Assembly: GCA_942492715.1 (NCBI GenBank)
Contig: CALOFW010000012.1
Coordinates: 62,001-126,000 of the forward strand
Direction of reading: 5' to 3'
Source: Sva-07 sp942492715
GTDB taxonomy: Bacteria > Actinomycetota > Acidimicrobiia > Acidimicrobiales > Ilumatobacteraceae
DNA length: 64,000 nt
In this document: positions 42,274 through 51,400 of the stretch, one piece after another
Numbering within the stretch: the stretch's first letter is position 1
Layout of the letters: the number at the start of each line of letters is the position of its first letter
Program-made: the position numbers and the translations under genes
The notes under the pieces: model-generated
Databases searched by the model: none
What the model was told of the DNA's origin: nothing
What the model saw: only the letters and a program-made list of their open reading frames with translations

Positions 42274-43296
42274 TCAGGTGACGGTCCAGGTGCCGTTGGA
42301 GCGCAGGAGTGCGTCGAGGTCGCCCGGTCCCTTGCGTTCGCTGGCCTCCATCACCTGATCGGCGACGGCGTGGCTGTACTCGGGGCGCTCGATGTTGCGG
42401 AACACCCCGAACGGCGTGGGGGAGTGGTCGTCGTGGCTCAGCCGGGCGAGGGCGAACGCCAGCGAGGGATCGTGGCGGTGCTCGTCGTGGATGAGGATCT
42501 CGTCGGCGTCGACGTCGGCGCGCTCGACCAGGCGAAGCTGCCCGTCGACACCCATCGCAACGGCTCGCTGCTGCTCGGCGCCGAAGGTGATCGGCTCGCC
42601 GTGCACGAGGTTGATCATCATCTCGTCGCGCGCCTGCTTCTTGGTGACCTCGTCGAACTGGCCGTCGTTGAACACGTTGCAGTTCTGGTAGATCTCGACG
42701 AACGACGCGCCCTTGTGTGCGTGGGCGGCTCGGAAGGTCTCGATCATGTGGTGACGGTCGAGGTCGTGCGTGCGCGCCACGAAGCTCGCCTCAGCGCCGA
42801 GCGCGACCGAGAGCGGGTTGAACGGCGGGTCGATCGAACCCATCGGGGTCGACTTGGTGACCTTGCCGACGGGCGACGTCGGTGAGAACTGGCCCTTGGT
42901 GAGGCCATAGATCCGGTTGTTGAACAGCAGGATGTTGAGGTTGACGTTGCGGCGCAGCGCGTGGATCAGGTGGTTGCCGCCGATCGACAGGCCGTCGCCG
43001 TCACCGGTGATCACCCACACGTCGAGGTCGGGCCGGGCGACCGCGACACCGGTGGCGATCGCTGGGGCGCGGCCGTGGATCGAGTGCATCCCGTAGGTGT
43101 TCATGTAGTACGGGAACCGGCTCGAGCAGCCGATGCCCGAGATGAACACGGTGTTCTCCGGGGCGATGCCGAGCTCCGGCATCAGGGTCTGGACGGCGAG
43201 GAGGATCCCGTAGTCGCCGCATCCCGGACACCAGCGGACCTCCTGGTCGCTCGACCAGTCCTTCTTCGTGGTGACCGCGACCTGGGCGGTGCTCAT
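42274..43296 (-). CDS. korB: 2-oxoacid:ferredoxin oxidoreductase, beta subunit
   Basis: This is the thiamine diphosphate/[4Fe-4S] subunit of a 2-oxoglutarate-type oxidoreductase that makes acyl-CoA, CO2 and reduced ferredoxin. The 340 residues show RWCPGCGDYGILLAVQ (C23, C26), FISGIGCSSRFPYYM, the TPP/Mg motif VITGDGDGLSIGGNHLIHAL, and NNRIYGLTKGQFSPTSP. Its ATG overlaps the korA stop by 4 bp, and it is the second gene of that operon. Actinobacteria use KorAB as a CoA-dependent alternative to the 2-oxoglutarate dehydrogenase complex. The acceptor ferredoxin is not in the window. 2-Oxoglutarate over pyruvate is inferred from family resemblance. Confidence 0.92.
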   Translation of the reverse strand: MSTAQVAVTTKKDWSSDQEVRWCPGCGDYGILLAVQTLMPELGIAPENTVFISGIGCSSRFPYYMNTYGMHSIHGRAPAIATGVAVARPDLDVWVITGDGDGLSIGGNHLIHALRRNVNLNILLFNNRIYGLTKGQFSPTSPVGKVTKSTPMGSIDPPFNPLSVALGAEASFVARTHDLDRHHMIETFRAAHAHKGASFVEIYQNCNVFNDGQFDEVTKKQARDEMMINLVHGEPITFGAEQQRAVAMGVDGQLRLVERADVDADEILIHDEHRHDPSLAFALARLSHDDHSPTPFGVFRNIERPEYSHAVADQVMEASERKGPGDLDALLRSNGTWTVT

Positions 43297-45200
43297 GACG
43301 CTGCTCCGTTCGAGTTGGCGATCGAGGCGAGCGCCTCGTCGATGGCGGCTTCGATCTCACGTGACTTGAAGGGCATGCCCTGCACCTTGCTGAGGCAGCG
43401 GGCGTCGACGAGGTACTTGCCGCGGATCAGGGTGGTGAGCTGCCCCATGTTGAGCTCGGGCACGATCACCCGCTCGAACCGTTTCAGGATGTCGCCGAGG
43501 TCCGGTGGCAACGGGTTGAGGTGCATGATGTGCGCGGACGCGACCTTCTTGCCGGCGCGACGGCTGCGTTGGACCGACGCGTCGATCGCCGCCCACGTCG
43601 AGCCCCAGCCGAGGACGAGCACGTCGGCGTCGGGGTCGCCGTTGATCTCGGTCGGTGGAATGTCGGCGGCGATCGCGGCGATCTTCTCCGCTCGCAGATG
43701 GACCATGTGCTCGTGGTTGTCGGGGGTGTAGTCGATGTTGCCGGTGCCGTCGGCCTTCTCGAGGCCGCCGACGCGGTGCATCAACCCCGGGGTGCCGGGG
43801 ATCGCCCACGGGCGGGCGAGCGTGGTGTCGTCGCGCAGGTACGGCCAGAACACCTCGTTGCCGTCGTCGTCGACGTGGTTCGGCTCGGTGGCGAACGGCA
43901 CCGAGATGTCCGGCAACGAGTCGACCGAGGGGAGGTTCCACGGCTCGGAACCGTTGGCGAGGTAGCCGTCGGACAGCAGGATCACCGGGGTGCGGTACTT
44001 GAGCGCGATCCGGATTGCCTCGATCGCGGCATGGAAACACTGTGCCGGGGTGTAGGCGGCGACGACCGGCAACGGCGCCTCGCCGTGGCGGCCGTAGAGG
44101 GCGATGTTGAGGTCGGACGCCTCGGTCTTGGTCGGCAGACCGGTCGATGGCCCGCCGCGCTGGATGTCGACGAGCAACAGGGGCAGCTCGATCGACACCG
44201 CCAATGACGTCGTCTCGCTCTTGAGGGCGACGCCGGGGCCACTGGTGGTGGTGACGCCGAGATGGCCGGCGAACGCGGCGCCGAGGGCCATGCCGATCGC
44301 CGCGATCTCGTCTTCGGCCTGCACCGTGCGGATGCCGAAGTGCTTGTGCTTCGAGAGCTCGTGCAGGATGTCGGACGCCGGCGTGATCGGGTACGACCCC
44401 AACGTGATCGGGAGCTTCGCGAGTTGGCCGGCGGCCACGATGCCCCACGCGAGCGCGGTGTTGCCGGTGATGCTCGTGTACTCGCCGGCGGGAAGCTTGG
44501 CGGGCTTGACCTCGAAACGGACGCCGACCGCTTCGGTCGTCTCTCCGAAGTTGAAGCCGGCGAGGAACGCTGCCTTGTTCGCGGCCTCGACCTGTTCGTT
44601 GCCGCCGAACTTCTCGGCGATCCAGTCGAGGGTCGGCTCGACCGGGCGGGTGTACATGAACGACACGAGCCCGAGCGCGAAGAAGTTCTTGGAACGCTCG
44701 GCATCGCGGGGCTTGACCCCGAGTGGAGCGCAGATCTCCTTGGTGAGGCTCGACATCGGAACCTTGAGCACGCGGTAGTTCGACAGGGTGTCGTCGTCGA
44801 GCGGGTTGGCCGTGTAGCCGGCCTTGTCGAGGTTGCGTTCCTCGAAGGCGTCCTCGTTGACGATCACGGTGCCGCCCGGCTCGAGGCGGTGCAGGTCGGC
44901 CATCAGCGCAGCGGGGTTCATGGCGACCAGCACGTTCGGCTCGTCGCCGGGCGTGGTGATCTTGTGGTCGGCGATGTTGACCTGGAACGCCGAGACGCCG
45001 TTGACGGTGCCGGCGGGAGCGCGGATCTCGGCCGGGAAGTCGGGCAGGGTCGAGAGGTCGTTGCCGAACGATGCGCTCACCGACGTGAATCGGTCCCCGG
45101 TCAGCTGCATCCCGTCGCCCGAGTCGCCAGCGAAGCGAATGATCAGGTGGTCGAGGACGTGGTCATCGTCGGCCGCCGGCCGGTCGATCGTGTCCGTCAT
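43293..45200 (-). CDS. korA: 2-oxoacid:ferredoxin oxidoreductase, fused gamma-alpha subunit
   Basis: A 635-residue fusion. The gamma domain (about 20-190: HLIIRFAGDSGDGMQLTGDRF) binds CoA, and the alpha domain holds the pyrimidine-binding region of thiamine diphosphate (GNTALAWGIVAAGQL, SYPITPASDILHELSK, VTTTSGPGVALKSETTSLAV, DIQRGGPSTGLPTKTEASDL). The actinobacterial KorA order is gamma then alpha, as here. It starts at ATG 45200 with GGGGAG upstream and is coupled to korB by a 4-bp overlap. Expression probably starts in the 170-bp gap that holds a perfect 33-bp palindrome, although that palindrome lies closer to the divergent gene. Confidence 0.93.
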   Translation of the reverse strand: MTDTIDRPAADDDHVLDHLIIRFAGDSGDGMQLTGDRFTSVSASFGNDLSTLPDFPAEIRAPAGTVNGVSAFQVNIADHKITTPGDEPNVLVAMNPAALMADLHRLEPGGTVIVNEDAFEERNLDKAGYTANPLDDDTLSNYRVLKVPMSSLTKEICAPLGVKPRDAERSKNFFALGLVSFMYTRPVEPTLDWIAEKFGGNEQVEAANKAAFLAGFNFGETTEAVGVRFEVKPAKLPAGEYTSITGNTALAWGIVAAGQLAKLPITLGSYPITPASDILHELSKHKHFGIRTVQAEDEIAAIGMALGAAFAGHLGVTTTSGPGVALKSETTSLAVSIELPLLLVDIQRGGPSTGLPTKTEASDLNIALYGRHGEAPLPVVAAYTPAQCFHAAIEAIRIALKYRTPVILLSDGYLANGSEPWNLPSVDSLPDISVPFATEPNHVDDDGNEVFWPYLRDDTTLARPWAIPGTPGLMHRVGGLEKADGTGNIDYTPDNHEHMVHLRAEKIAAIAADIPPTEINGDPDADVLVLGWGSTWAAIDASVQRSRRAGKKVASAHIMHLNPLPPDLGDILKRFERVIVPELNMGQLTTLIRGKYLVDARCLSKVQGMPFKSREIEAAIDEALASIANSNGAAS

Positions 45201-45315
45201 GTTCTCCCCCTCAGGAGTGTCGCTGCCCGGCGCCGTTGCCGGGCCTGTCCGGATGCCACCGTAGCGTTCAGGTGCCGGCGACACCGGGACGGCCGACCGA
45301 ATGTGACCTTGTGCC

Positions 45316-45348
45316 TGTTACATCTGGGGTCAGACCCCAGATGTAACA
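45316..45348. repeat. Perfect 33-bp palindrome
   Basis: The 16-nt arm TGTTACATCTGGGGTC is followed by a single A and then its exact reverse complement. It lies between the start of korA (115 bp away) and the start of the divergent RCK_C membrane gene (22 bp away). It is long and exact enough to be an operator, a cruciform-prone site or a member of a dispersed repeat. Only one copy is in this window. Confidence 0.85.
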
Positions 45349-45370
45349 CTCGTTGCGCGATGATCGGACC

Positions 45371-46033
45371 ATGTACGCCGTCGCCACGTTCCTGGTCGTC
45401 GCCGTGATCACGGTCGCATTCACGAAGCTGGCGACCGGTGCACTGATCGCCACGGGGGTCCCTCCGGAGGCAGCGGCGTTCCAGGCCCGCTCGGCGTTCA
45501 GCGGCGCCGGGTTCACCACCACGGAGGCGGAGAACGTCGTCAACCAGCCGGTGCGACGACGGATCATCGGCACCACGATGCTCGTCGGGAGCCTCGGCAC
45601 GCCGACGCTGGTGGTCACGGTGCTCCTGGGGATCGTCGCCCCCGGTCCCGGTTCGACCACGATGCGCGTGCTGGTGACGGTCTCCGGGCTGTTCCTCGTC
45701 GCGATGGCGCTGACCAACAAGCCCGTCACGCGATGGCTGGTCCGCGTCGGGCAGCGCTACGTCCGCCGGCACCTCGTGCCGGCCCTGTCGGAGCGGCGGG
45801 AGAACCTGCTGATGCTCTCCGATGAGTTCGCGATCCAGTCCGTGCGACTCGAAGCGTCGGTCGAGGAGGCCCGGAGCCTGCGGGGCATGGCCCATGCACT
45901 GCCGGGACTCACGGTGCTGGGCGTTCGCCGCGACGGCGAGTTCTTCGGCGAGCCGCCCGTCGACATCGACCTCCTGGTGGGCGACGAGCTGATCCTGTAC
46001 GGCCGGACCGCCGACGGTGCGGTGACGTCGTGA
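45371..46033 (+). CDS. Membrane protein with C-terminal RCK_C (TrkA-C) domain
   Basis: The 220-residue protein has three hydrophobic segments (VATFLVVAVITVAFTKLATGALIA, IIGTTMLVGSLGTPTLVVTVLLGIV, MRVLVTVSGLFLVAMAL). Between the first two lies QARSAFSGAGFTTTEAE, reminiscent of the pore-loop sequences of Trk/Ktr channels. The C-terminal 75 residues are an RCK_C domain (LPGLTVLGVRRDGEFFGEPP and VGDELILYGR). It may be an ion-channel or transporter regulator responding to a small ligand. ATG 45371 is chosen; TTG 45353 would add six residues. Its stop overlaps the lipoprotein start by 4 bp. Confidence 0.72.
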   Translation: MYAVATFLVVAVITVAFTKLATGALIATGVPPEAAAFQARSAFSGAGFTTTEAENVVNQPVRRRIIGTTMLVGSLGTPTLVVTVLLGIVAPGPGSTTMRVLVTVSGLFLVAMALTNKPVTRWLVRVGQRYVRRHLVPALSERRENLLMLSDEFAIQSVRLEASVEEARSLRGMAHALPGLTVLGVRRDGEFFGEPPVDIDLLVGDELILYGRTADGAVTS

Positions 46034-46230
46034 ACCGGATCCTCGGTGTCGTCACCGCTGTGCTGCTCGCGGTGACCGTGGCGGCGTGCAGCGATTCGTC
46101 GGGGCCGGACACGCCACCCGGTCTCGATCGCATCGACGGCCCGGCCCAGGTCGACCCGTCGTTCGATCCGTTCGCCACCGTGCCGCCCACCACGCCAGCG
46201 CCCCCGTCGGTGACGGACGACGGAGGCTGA
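46030..46230 (+). CDS. Small proline-rich lipoprotein
   Basis: A 66-residue protein beginning GTG at 46030. A signal peptide (NRILGVVTAVLLAVTVAAC) ends in a lipobox-like VAAC, with C20 the lipidation site. The mature part is 46 residues, rich in Pro, Asp and Thr, and likely disordered. The start overlaps the upstream membrane protein's stop (GTGA). Its function is unknown. The overlap suggests it is a partner of that membrane protein. Confidence 0.7.
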   Translation: MNRILGVVTAVLLAVTVAACSDSSGPDTPPGLDRIDGPAQVDPSFDPFATVPPTTPAPPSVTDDGG

Positions 46231-46259
46231 GACGCTCGCGGGTAGGGTCGTCGACCGAC

Positions 46260-46859
46260 ATGGCGTCACTCCGATTCAGCTTCGGCACCATGGGCTCCGG
46301 AAAGAGCACCGTGGCGCTGCAGATCCACCACAACCTGTCGAACCGTCAGCTCTACGGGCTGCTGCTGACGACGCTCGACCGGGAGGGTCGGCAGGTGACG
46401 AGTCGCCTCGGGGTCGCCGCGCCGGCGATCGAGGTCACCCCCGAGCTCGACCTGCACGCTCTCGCGGTCAAGTACTGGCCGATCCACTACATCATCTGTG
46501 ACGAAGCCCAGTTCTACACGCCGGAGCAGTGCGATCAGCTGGCCCGGGTCGTCGACGAACTCGACGTGGACGTCTATGCGTTCGGACTGCTCACCGACTT
46601 CCGTGGCCGTCTGTTCGAGGGCACGCGACGGATGTTGGAGATCGCCGACGAGCACACACCCCTACAGGTGGAGGCGCGGTGCTGGTGCGGTGCCCGTGCG
46701 ACACACAACGCCCGCGTCGTCAATGGCGACGTGGTGTACGAGGGCGACACGGTCGTGGTCGGTGACACCAACGCTCACGAGGCCCCGCTGTTCGGCGACT
46801 CGGTCCGCTACGAACTGCTCTGCCGGGCCCACTTCCGCACCGGCGACCTCGGCGCCTGA
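46260..46859 (+). CDS. tdk: Thymidine kinase
   Basis: It phosphorylates thymidine for dTMP salvage. The 199-residue type II kinase has the P-loop FGTMGSGKST (8-17), DEAQFYTPEQC with the catalytic Glu near residue 82, and the lasso/zinc region CWCGARATHN with LLCRAHF. The second residue of the usual P-loop (PMFSGKT) is changed to TMGSGKS, which is tolerated in relatives. The ATG at 46260 is chosen because it starts the fold directly. The longer reading frame overlaps the lipoprotein. Convergent with the DUF5655 gene; the gap is 8 bp. Confidence 0.93.
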   Translation: MASLRFSFGTMGSGKSTVALQIHHNLSNRQLYGLLLTTLDREGRQVTSRLGVAAPAIEVTPELDLHALAVKYWPIHYIICDEAQFYTPEQCDQLARVVDELDVDVYAFGLLTDFRGRLFEGTRRMLEIADEHTPLQVEARCWCGARATHNARVVNGDVVYEGDTVVVGDTNAHEAPLFGDSVRYELLCRAHFRTGDLGA

Positions 46860-46867
46860 GGAGCGAC

Positions 46868-47284
46868 TCAGCGGTCGCTGTAGGCCTCGGTGAGGAGGTC
46901 GCGGAGGGCGCCGTCGACCTGGTCGGGGGTCGCGACGTTGGCCGTGTGCCAGTACGTGGCGCCGTAGTGGCCGACCTTGCGAGTGATCGTCGGGTGGCGG
47001 GCTTCCCGCCGGAGCCCGAACGACACCGCCACCCAGCGCTGCATCGGGCGCAGTTCGGCGAACTTGCGCGGGTTCTTCAGGAAGATGCCGACCGACACGA
47101 TGTCAGCGTGGACCGGACCGAGTGTCTCGACGTGGGCCATCACTGCATCGAAGACGGGCCGCTCGTGGGCGGGACCGGTCTCGAAGTACTCCTCCAACGA
47201 GAGCCCGGGTGCGCAGTCGTGAGCTTGACCCGTTCGGCCGAAAACCCGGCCGCACTCCGGGCAGGCCCAGCCGATCGTGCTCAT
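46868..47284 (-). CDS. DUF5655-type protein with N-terminal zinc-ribbon-like motif
   Basis: The 138-residue protein begins with a cysteine pair (WACPECGRVFGRTGQAHDC, C8, C11, C24, with H22) that could bind zinc. A segment similar to DUF5655 follows (VFDAVMAHVETLGPVHADIVSVGIFLKNPRKFAELRPMQRWVAVSFGL). Its role is unknown to me. Its ATG overlaps the stop of the receiver-cyclase gene (ATGA), and it is the last of three overlapping genes in the kinase operon. Because the operon has no other regulator, it may be an effector or a passenger. Confidence 0.75.
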   Translation of the reverse strand: MSTIGWACPECGRVFGRTGQAHDCAPGLSLEEYFETGPAHERPVFDAVMAHVETLGPVHADIVSVGIFLKNPRKFAELRPMQRWVAVSFGLRREARHPTITRKVGHYGATYWHTANVATPDQVDGALRDLLTEAYSDR

Positions 47285-48402
47285 TTGAGGGCGGTGACCT
47301 CGTGGATCGGGACCGGTCGACTCAACCCCCTGAACTCCACGTCGCCCATGGGCATCGCGTCCACGCGATCCTCGACCGCGGCGAACACCTTGTTGGTCAC
47401 CAGGATCTGGCCGCCGGCGGCGATGGCACACACTCGCGCCGACAGGTTCACGACGGTACCGATCGCCGTGTACTCGGTTCGGCCGTGGAAGCCGATCTCG
47501 CCGCAGGTTGCGTAGCCGACCGCGATGCCGATGCCGAGTTCGAGTTCGTGGCCCCGCCGCTTCCATTCGGCGGAGAGTTCGGCGGTGCGGTCACGCATGG
47601 CGACGGCGAGGCGCACAGCGTTCCAGGCGGGATCATCGAGCTTGACCGGGTCGTTGAAGAACACGAGCATCCCGTCGCCCGTGAACTGGGCGATCGTGCC
47701 GTCGTGCTCGAAGATCATCGGGCCGACGGCGTGATGGAACTCGCGCAGGACGTCCATCACCTCCTCGGGCTCGGCGGTCTCGGAGAAGGCCGTGAAGCCG
47801 CGGAGGTCGCAGAAGAAGGCGGTGATCTCTCGCCGGTGGCTCGCCAGGATCGCTTCGCCGCCGACGGCAAGGGCCTCGGCGAGCTGCGGGCTGACGAAAC
47901 GGCGCAGGCTGTTGAGGCGCTCGACCTCGGCCACCTTCTCGTCGACCCGTTCCGCCAGGTGCTCGTTGAGCTGCTGGAGCTCGTCGGTCATGCGCTTCTT
48001 GTCGAGGCACGCTCCGAGCCGGGCGTGCAGCAGCACCGGATCGAACGGTTTGGGGAGGTAGTCCTCGGCGCCGAGCCCGATGCACTGGATGATCGATGCC
48101 ATCTCGTCGACGCCGGAGATCACGATGAACGGGATGGCCTTGAGCCGGTCGTGACCGGCTCGGTGCTCGAGCAGGCCGTAGCCGTCCATCTCGGGCATCT
48201 CGATGTCGGTCAGGACGACGTCGACGGAGTGCTGGCCCAGTGTCTCGATCGCCTCCAGCCCATTGCCCGCCTCGATGACGGTGTGGCCGAGATGCCCGAT
48301 CGACATCGACAACAGCTGACGGTTCAGTGGGTCGTCGTCGACGACGAGCACGGTCGCCGGAGCGTTCGGAGCCGGTGTGCTGGGGGAGGACACGTCACTC
48401 AT
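47281..48402 (-). CDS. Response regulator with class III nucleotidyl cyclase output
   Basis: The 373-residue protein fuses a receiver (15-135; phosphoacceptor D66 in VVLTDIEMPEMDG, K118 in LPKPFD) to a class III cyclase (about 190-370). Metal aspartates are D199 (FFCDLRGFTAFSE) and D243 (TGDGMLVFF). The linker contains a heptad-like helix (ELQQLNEHLAERVDEKVAEVERLNSL) suited to signal transfer. The cyclase substrate-determining residues are not decisive; cAMP is likely, cGMP possible. Its stop overlaps the DUF5655 gene and its start overlaps the stop of the giant kinase, each by 4 bp. That makes this cyclase the natural downstream target of that kinase. Confidence 0.93.
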   Translation of the reverse strand: MSDVSSPSTPAPNAPATVLVVDDDPLNRQLLSMSIGHLGHTVIEAGNGLEAIETLGQHSVDVVLTDIEMPEMDGYGLLEHRAGHDRLKAIPFIVISGVDEMASIIQCIGLGAEDYLPKPFDPVLLHARLGACLDKKRMTDELQQLNEHLAERVDEKVAEVERLNSLRRFVSPQLAEALAVGGEAILASHRREITAFFCDLRGFTAFSETAEPEEVMDVLREFHHAVGPMIFEHDGTIAQFTGDGMLVFFNDPVKLDDPAWNAVRLAVAMRDRTAELSAEWKRRGHELELGIGIAVGYATCGEIGFHGRTEYTAIGTVVNLSARVCAIAAGGQILVTNKVFAAVEDRVDAMPMGDVEFRGLSRPVPIHEVTALK

Positions 48403-51400
48403 CCTTGCCCACCGAGCCGGGTGAGCGTGTCTCTGGCCTGCTCGAAGGCGCCGGCGATCGACGCCACCTGGTCGTCGAGGTCATCGATCGACCCGGCCCG
48501 GGCCTGGGCCTCGAGGAGGGAGCATCGGTCGGCGAGGTCGACGGCGCCGAAGCTGGCGGCGTTCGACTTGAGCGTGTGCGCGAACCGGGTGACGTCGTCG
48601 ACGTTGCCGCCTCCTGCTGCGTCGACGAGTTGGGCGAGAGTGCTGGCGCCGTTGCTCGCGAACGAGACGATCAGCTGGCCGAACGCTGCATCGTCGGGGG
48701 CGATCGCCCGCAACCGGTCGACCGCCACCTGGTCGATCACGGCGTCTCGCAGCGGAAGAGCGACGCTGCGATCCGGGTCGTTGGCCTCGGCACCGCCGTG
48801 GGATCGATCGTTCGGCATGGGGTCGGTCGGAGCCGACCGCCTCGGCGTGGACTCCAGTGCGGCGGCCAGCTCCTCGGGACGGATCGGCTTGGCGAGATAG
48901 TCGTCCATGCCGGCGGCGAGGCACGCCTCGCGATCGCCTTGCATCGCGTTGGCGGTCATCGCCACGATCCGTATCGGGCGGTTTCCGCGCTCGGGTGGCG
49001 TGGGCCGGGCGCGGATCTGGCGGGTCGCCTCGAGGCCGTCCATCTCGGGCATCTGGACGTCCATCAGCACGAGGTCGTACGGGAGTCGCTCGACCGCTTC
49101 GACGGCCTCGAGCCCGTTCGAGGCCACGTCGGCGCGATAGCCGAGCGATTCGAGGACGAGCGTGGCGATCTGCTGGTTGACGGTGTTGTCCTCGGCGAGC
49201 AGGATCCGCAGCGGGTGGCGTTCGCCGAGCTTCTCGGTCGGTTCGGCGTCTGCACCGTCGATCTCGGCCTGGATGTCGTTCGTGCCGACGTCCGTGAGCA
49301 CCGAGACGAGCATGTCGAACAACTGCGACTGCTTGACCGGCTTGGCGAGCACGCCGGCGAACACGGGGTCGTTGGCCTCGGCACCGCCGAGCGAGGTGTA
49401 GAGCACGAGTGGCAGCTCGCGTCGGGCAGCGCGGAGCCGGTTGGCCAGTTCGAGGCCGTCCATGCCCGGCATGTGCATGTCGAGGATCGCGAGGTCGTAC
49501 TCGTCGCCGTCGTCGATGCTGTCGAGCGCCGCCTCCGCCGTCTCGAACGAGCGGCACCGCAGACCCCACGCCTCGCTCTGGAGGTCGAGGATGCGCCGGT
49601 TGATCGCGTTGTCGTCGACGACGAGGATCGACTTCCCGGTGAGTTCGGCGGGAATCCCGGCGGCAGCTCGGCGTGACGGCACCTCGGCGGGCTCGGCGGC
49701 GATCGTGAAGTGGAACGTGGCGCCCTCGCCCTCGACGCTCTCGACCCACATGGTGCCGCCCATCAGCTCGGCGAGGCGTTTGCTGACGGCGAGGCCCAGG
49801 CCCGTGCCGCCGTACTTGCGGGTGGTCGAGGAGTCGAGCTGGCTGAACTCCTCGAACAGCTTGTGGGCACGATCGGCAGGGATGCCGATGCCAGTGTCGC
49901 GAACCGCGAGATGGATCTCGTCGGGTGCGTCGCCCGGATCGACGGTCATGACGACCTCGCCGACCTCGGTGAACTTCACGGCGTTGGCGAGCAGGTTGAC
50001 CATCACCTGGCGCAGGCGGGTGACGTCGCCCGAGATGCCGTCGGGGATCGCCGGATCGATCAGGAACGCCAGCTCCAGCGCCTTGCGGGCGGCGGGTTCG
50101 GTGACGAGGTCGAACGCCGACTCGACGCATCCCCGCAGATCGAACGGCGCGACTTCCAGCTCGAGGCGACCGGCGTCGATCTTCGAGAAGTCGAGGATGT
50201 CGTTGATGATCCCGAGCAGCGACTCGCCGCTGGAGCGGATGATCTCGGCGAACTCCCGCTGGCGGGGCTGCAGGTCGGTGTCGAGCAGCAGCCCGCTCAT
50301 GCCGATCACGGCGTTCATCGGCGTGCGGATCTCGTGGCTCATGGTGGCGAGGAACGACCCCTTGGCCTCGTTGGCCTCCTGTGCGAGCCGGGTCTGCTCC
50401 TCCAGCCGGGTGAACAGGTTGGCGTTCGAGATCGCGATTGCCGCCTGCTCGGCGAACGTCTGCAGGATGCGTCCATGGCGGGGTTCGAACGGGCGGACCT
50501 CCTGCCGGCTGGCGTTGAGCTGTCCGTAGTGCCGACCCTCGACCACCAGGGGGGCCATGACGAAGCTCCCCGCCTGTCCGTGCTCGTCGCTCTGCGCGAT
50601 GGCGTTGTAGTCCTCGACGAACACGGGTGCGGAGAGATCGACGTCGGTGACGTCGTATCGACGTCCGACCTGGCCCAAGTTCCGTCCACCGGTCGACGTC
50701 ATCACCAGATCGTTGCCGTCACGCACCAGGACCGCTCCGCCATCGGCGTCGCACAATCGGATCGACTGCTCGATGATGCCGGAGAAGACGGCGTCGAGGT
50801 CACCCGGATTGGCGCTGATCAACTGCAGGATCTCGGACGTGGCGGTCTGCAGCTCCAGCGATTCGGAGAGGTCGTGGTTGCGCTCCTCGATCTCGCGGAG
50901 CAGGCGAGCGTTCTCGACGGCGATCGCCGCCTGATCGGTGAAGGCTTCCAAGAGCGCGATCTCGTCGTCGGTGTACCCACCGGCGGCCGCACGGGTGAAA
51001 CCGATCGCGCCGATGACCTCGCCGCCGCGCTTCATCGGCACCGACAGGGCACTGGCGCCCATCCGGCGAGCGGGTGAGTCGGCGAATCGGGCGGCCGACT
51101 CGTTCTCCCAGTCGCGGACGTGGATCGTCTCGCCCCGCAGCACCGCCGCTCCCGAGATCGACGTGTCGTCGACCGGTACCGCCGGGCTGCCGACCCGATC
51201 GGGCTCGATCGGGATCGGTCCGGCAATTGCCGACAGGATCAAGTCGTCGCCGTCACGGACGACCACCAGCGCGCCTGATCCGTCGCACAACCGGTCGGCG
51301 TGGTGGGCGACCATGTCGAACACCGGTTGCAGGTCGAGTCGAGCCGTGCTGACCGTGTCGAGGACCTCGGTCATCGCCGTCTGGCGTTCGAGGGCGGCGT

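Noticed and set aside
46086..46259. An N-terminally extended thymidine kinase
   Set aside because: The extension overlaps the lipoprotein gene in another frame; the kinase fold begins at ATG 46260.
47122..49676. Long plus-strand frames antisense to the receiver-cyclase and the kinase end
   Set aside because: Their translations are low-complexity Arg/Gly/Val/Glu mixes; the minus-strand genes carry full catalytic motifs.
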